Shown here one piece after another: positions 60,904-64,000 of a stretch of 64,000 nt of DNA. Numbering within the stretch: position 1 is the stretch's first letter; each line of letters opens with the position of its first letter. The position numbers and the translations under genes were made by a program. The notes below the pieces were generated by a model, which was not told the DNA's origin, did no database searches, and saw only the letters and a list, made by a program, of their open reading frames with translations. This stretch comes from Flavobacteriales bacterium (lineage in GTDB: Bacteria; Bacteroidota; Bacteroidia; Flavobacteriales_E; Vicingaceae): NCBI GenBank assembly GCA_020635795.1, contig JACJZD010000002.1, positions 62,001-126,000 of the forward strand, given 5' to 3'.

Positions 60904-63900
60904 TTATTGTTTTAAAACTTTAAAAACATTGTTTAAGTCTTTCCCTTGAACTTGTAACATATAAAATCCATTACCAAATTGAGATAAATCAATTTTCATT
61001 ATGTTAGTATTGATGCTTCTATTTTGAAGCAATACTTTTCCTTGTAAATCAGTTAAAGTAATGGTTTCAATGTTTTCTAAAGTTCCTAAATCAACAGTTA
61101 ATATGTTTGAAGTAGGGTTAGGGTAAATTCTAACTTCAGTTGAATTAGCATAGGTAGTAACTCCCGTTGGAGCTACATCCGAACAAATATTTAATCCCCA
61201 ACTTGTTAATGATCCTCCATCAGCATTTGCCATATCAGAAACAGTTAATGTCCAAGTACCTTGTTGGTTTTGACCGTTAAATGCACTTAATGCTTGATTT
61301 GGCTGGTAAGTTCCACCACCTACTGGTGGGCAAGGCAATGCACCTGGTGTAGCCGCATCATCAAAATTAACATCAAAATTGTCTTCACTATTACAGATTC
61401 TTGTCCATAATGTAACCGTTGTATTTGCAGGGCTTTTTAATGTTACTATTAAATCATTAATCCATGTATGTGTACCAATTAAATCAACAACATTTAAATC
61501 ACTAATTGTTCCTGCAGTTGGGATATTGATTGTTGAAGTTACAACAGGTGTTCCAGATGTTGATATTGCAACAGGTACGTTTGGACTCATTGTTACTGAA
61601 CAACTTGAAGTAGTAAAACTAAACACTGAAGAACTAGGAGCTACTCCACAATTGTTAGATGTTGTAACTCTCCAATAATAAGTAGTAGAGTTTAACAACG
61701 AAGAAGAAACATAACTGTTTGTAGTTAACCCTGTAGCGGCATCAATAATTGTTGAAAAAGCGGCATCAGTAGCTATGTCAATATTATACATTGCCCCTGC
61801 ACCACCACTTGACCACGTAAATGTTGTTCCTGGATCAATTCCAGTCGCAACATCAGCAGGTAACGTAAGATTTGCAGCAGTTGGGTTTGGATTCAATACA
61901 TCCAATGTGATTGTAGCAAGTTTTGTCACCGAAGTAGCTGTTCCTGTAATATCAATTGAATATGAACCCGCCATTGGGGCAGTTAAACCACTAATAGTAA
62001 CTTGAACAGGTGTTCCATCAGTACTCGCTGAAGTTGGATTAAAAGTTACAATTGATCCTGCTGGTTGTCCTGTAGCACTAAAAGTTGTTGTTTCGCTAAA
62101 TCCTAAAAACGTGTTGTAAGTGAAATCATATACAGCATCAACAGCTGGGCAATTTGATGAAGTTGTGTTAGAGAAATTCATTACAAATTCTGCATCTTGT
62201 ATAGCAAAGTTTTTACTGTTAATTGCGTAGAAAATATTTCCAGCACCTCTAACCATTATTCTTCCTTGAGTTGTAACATTACCAGAAGGTATAACAACAT
62301 TTGCTGACCCGTTGTTAGGAACTCCCGTTGCTAAAGTTACGGGATAAGTTAAACCACCATCTTTTGATAGGAAGATATCTACGTTTGGAGTACTTACAGG
62401 TGACGCAGTAGTACCAGCAACATTCCAAGTAACTGGAGTTGAAGCACCTGAGTTCAATGTGATTCCTGTAGTATTTTGAGAAGTAACAACAAAAGGACCA
62501 GCAGTTCCGTTAACTGTAACCGTCATTAAATCTGAAGCAACTTGACCTCCAAGTGGATCATTATCTCTAACCAGAAACGAAAAATTTAATGTTCTTCCAA
62601 CAGATGGAGTAACTTCCCAAGTTGGTGTTAAGTTTCCTGCAATTACATCTTGTATACGTGGCATATATCTATTTGGAGATGTTGTAGGATATTTAGCTCT
62701 ATAAAGTGGACCAACAGTCCAAGTTGAAACTGGAGCACTAGTCCCTGGAGTTTGAGCAGGATCGTTTTGGCACCATTCGTAAGTTAAAGAACCATTTCCA
62801 TCTGGATCATTTCCAATACCTTCTAAAATAAAAGCAGTACTTTTTGGTATGGTATAATTGCTTCCTGCGTTTGCAGTTGGAGGATTGTTGGTCAAACTAG
62901 TAATAGCACCACAAGTACTATTTCCAGTTTGAACATTAGATGAAATATCTCTAATGTTGTTGTAAATAAAATGTGCATCACTATTGTTTTGAACATTTAC
63001 AGAACAAATACCAGCATATCCCATCACCGAACTACCACTACATGGCTCAACCTCTGTTTGACCATTTCCACTTCTGCTACATGTATTCATAGTATGATAT
63101 CCGCCAAATTGATGTCCCATTTCATGAGCAACATAATCAATATCGAAAGGGTCTCCTGTAGGATTTGAACTACCAGTGTAGCCTCTTCCTTTATGTGTTC
63201 CAGACTGAGAAGTACTTAAACAAACACACGATAGACAGCCTGCATTACCACCTCCTGTAGTATTAAAATTGTGACCAATATCATAATTAGCAACACCCAC
63301 ATTTGCGTCAATTGTCTGTGCAGTTTTTGTATTCCATTCATTGGTCCAAGGGTCTGATGCGGCTAGTAAATAAATTAAGGTATCATTATTTGGAATGAAC
63401 TCCATCGTAATTGCTAAATCTCTTTCATAAACACCATTAACTCGAGCCATGGTAATAACCATTTGAGCTTGAACGTTAGCTTTTTGTTGTGCAGTTGTTC
63501 CAGTTCCTTTAAAAATTGTACCATATTCACCAGTACAAGATTGTGCTAAACGGAATTTTCTAAGCTTTTGGTCATTAACATCGGCTTTCATAGTAGAGCC
63601 CCCAGTTTTTAAAGATGGTAGATTTACATCATCATCTGTTAAGCATTCAAAAGCAGAAGTGCTTTCTCCTAACGATGCTTTGTCGTAAACAATATAGCTT
63701 ACTAAATCAGTTGTAAAAGGATCAATATAACTAGGCGTTCTTGTTCCTGATAAAGTTTGAGTGTGTAAACCAAATTCGGTTACAGAAAAACGCATTGTTG
63801 CTGTAGGGTCTTGAATACCTTGGGCTACATATGTTTTAATTGTTGGAAACTTAGCCGCTAAATCAGGATGCATAATTGACGCTTCCCATACTCTAAAATG

Positions 63901-64000
63901 CTCTAAAGTACCTTCCGGAGTAGGAAATTCTACAATTACATTAGATTTTCCAGTAAAATTTTCTTTGTTTGGGGCAGTTGCTAAAACATTTTTTAATTGA
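60904..64000 (-). CDS. Reprolysin-like T9SS metalloprotease (5' end outside window)
   Basis: The frame is open to the window edge (starting codon at 63999), so the signal peptide and start are missing; at least 1032 residues are visible. A propeptide-like region (FRVWEASIMHPDLAAKFPTIKTY) precedes a catalytic domain with the zinc motif HEMGHQFGGYHTMN (HExxHxxGxxH) and a Met-turn region SSVMGYAGIC. Ig/fibronectin-like domains and a proprotein-convertase P-type domain follow (LIGTHTWINDLIVTLKSP, QQGTWTLTVSDMANADGG SLTSW). A T9SS type A sorting domain (VRIYPNPTSNILTV) ends the protein. It is predicted to be a secreted or surface endopeptidase. Confidence 0.92.
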   Translation of the reverse strand, partial: QLKNVLATAPNKENFTGKSNVIVEFPTPEGTLEHFRVWEASIMHPDLAAKFPTIKTYVAQGIQDPTATMRFSVTEFGLHTQTLSGTRTPSYIDPFTTDLVSYIVYDKASLGESTSAFECLTDDDVNLPSLKTGGSTMKADVNDQKLRKFRLAQSCTGEYGTIFKGTGTTAQQKANVQAQMVITMARVNGVYERDLAITMEFIPNNDTLIYLLAASDPWTNEWNTKTAQTIDANVGVANYDIGHNFNTTGGGNAGCLSCVCLSTSQSGTHKGRGYTGSSNPTGDPFDIDYVAHEMGHQFGGYHTMNTCSRSGNGQTEVEPCSGSSVMGYAGICSVNVQNNSDAHFIYNNIRDISSNVQTGNSTCGAITSLTNNPPTANAGSNYTIPKSTAFILEGIGNDPDGNGSLTYEWCQNDPAQTPGTSAPVSTWTVGPLYRAKYPTTSPNRYMPRIQDVIAGNLTPTWEVTPSVGRTLNFSFLVRDNDPLGGQVASDLMTVTVNGTAGPFVVTSQNTTGITLNSGASTPVTWNVAGTTASPVSTPNVDIFLSKDGGLTYPVTLATGVPNNGSANVVIPSGNVTTQGRIMVRGAGNIFYAINSKNFAIQDAEFVMNFSNTTSSNCPAVDAVYDFTYNTFLGFSETTTFSATGQPAGSIVTFNPTSASTDGTPVQVTISGLTAPMAGSYSIDITGTATSVTKLATITLDVLNPNPTAANLTLPADVATGIDPGTTFTWSSGGAGAMYNIDIATDAAFSTIIDAATGLTTNSYVSSSLLNSTTYYWRVTTSNNCGVAPSSSVFSFTTSSCSVTMSPNVPVAISTSGTPVVTSTINIPTAGTISDLNVVDLIGTHTWINDLIVTLKSPANTTVTLWTRICNSEDNFDVNFDDAATPGALPCPPVGGGTYQPNQALSAFNGQNQQGTWTLTVSDMANADGGSLTSWGLNICSDVAPTGVTTYANSTEVRIYPNPTSNILTVDLGTLENIETITLTDLQGKVLLQNRSINTNIMKIDLSQFGNGFYMLQVQGKDLNNVFKVLKQ

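Overview
The window comes from a member of the Bacteroidota, most likely an AT-rich, marine-type Flavobacteriales bacterium (this placement is an inference). The signs are type IX secretion (T9SS) sorting domains on several surface proteins, the T9SS attachment-complex protein PorZ, SprB-type adhesin repeats, a GSCFA protein, DUF4292 next to an EnvC-like M23 protein, weak Shine-Dalgarno signals and a TAnnTTTG-type promoter. Most genes are ordinary single-copy core genes. No prophage, CRISPR array, rRNA, transposase or integrase is visible.

Layout. 1-3011: succinate dehydrogenase/fumarate reductase sdhA (5' end outside) and sdhB, split by a frameshifted four-helix-bundle ORF. 3082-3444: a CoA-binding protein. 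3772-6320: a NarL/LuxR response regulator with a TPR histidine kinase, followed by two secreted proteins (6415-9238) that share a nearly identical sorting domain and terminator. 9376-13244: a possible korA 5' fragment, a FAD oxidoreductase, a VWA protein and a small orphan. 13556-23320: a giant SprB-repeat T9SS type B adhesin, a C25 (PorU-like) peptidase with Ser at the nucleophile position, tRNA-Arg and porZ. 23320-32481: recO, enoyl-CoA hydratase, then an envelope cluster (flippase, a second four-helix-bundle ORF, dut, sugar nucleotidyltransferase, TPR lipoprotein, DUF4292 lipoprotein, EnvC-like protein).

32651-44628: GSCFA protein; an inverted-repeat-bounded island carrying a lone Mrr-like PD-(D/E)xK nuclease; rseP; an unknown secreted protein; NodB deacetylase; DUF2892; purN; nitroreductase; acpP-fabF-rnc (fatty-acid synthesis cluster); an acyltransferase; trpS; and a NYN-domain protein. 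44639-51339: M42 peptidase, a repeat-embedded GIY-YIG ORF, asd, tatD, asparaginase and a Tex-like protein. 51552-56133: a large T9SS surface protein broken by a tight cluster of frameshifts. 56148-64000 (all minus): pyrC, rlmN, an M23 peptidase, a DUF3108 protein, and a reprolysin-like T9SS metalloprotease whose 5' end lies beyond the window.

The most unusual layer is intergenic. At least six families of dispersed palindromic elements are present. One is a MITE-like element in three copies whose central hairpin is replaced (two different sequences) or absent. Small ORFs (two four-helix-bundle, one GIY-YIG, one Mrr-like nuclease) sit within such repeats, between genes that otherwise look like conserved neighbours. 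This suggests a population of small, repeat-associated mobile cassettes without recognisable transposases.
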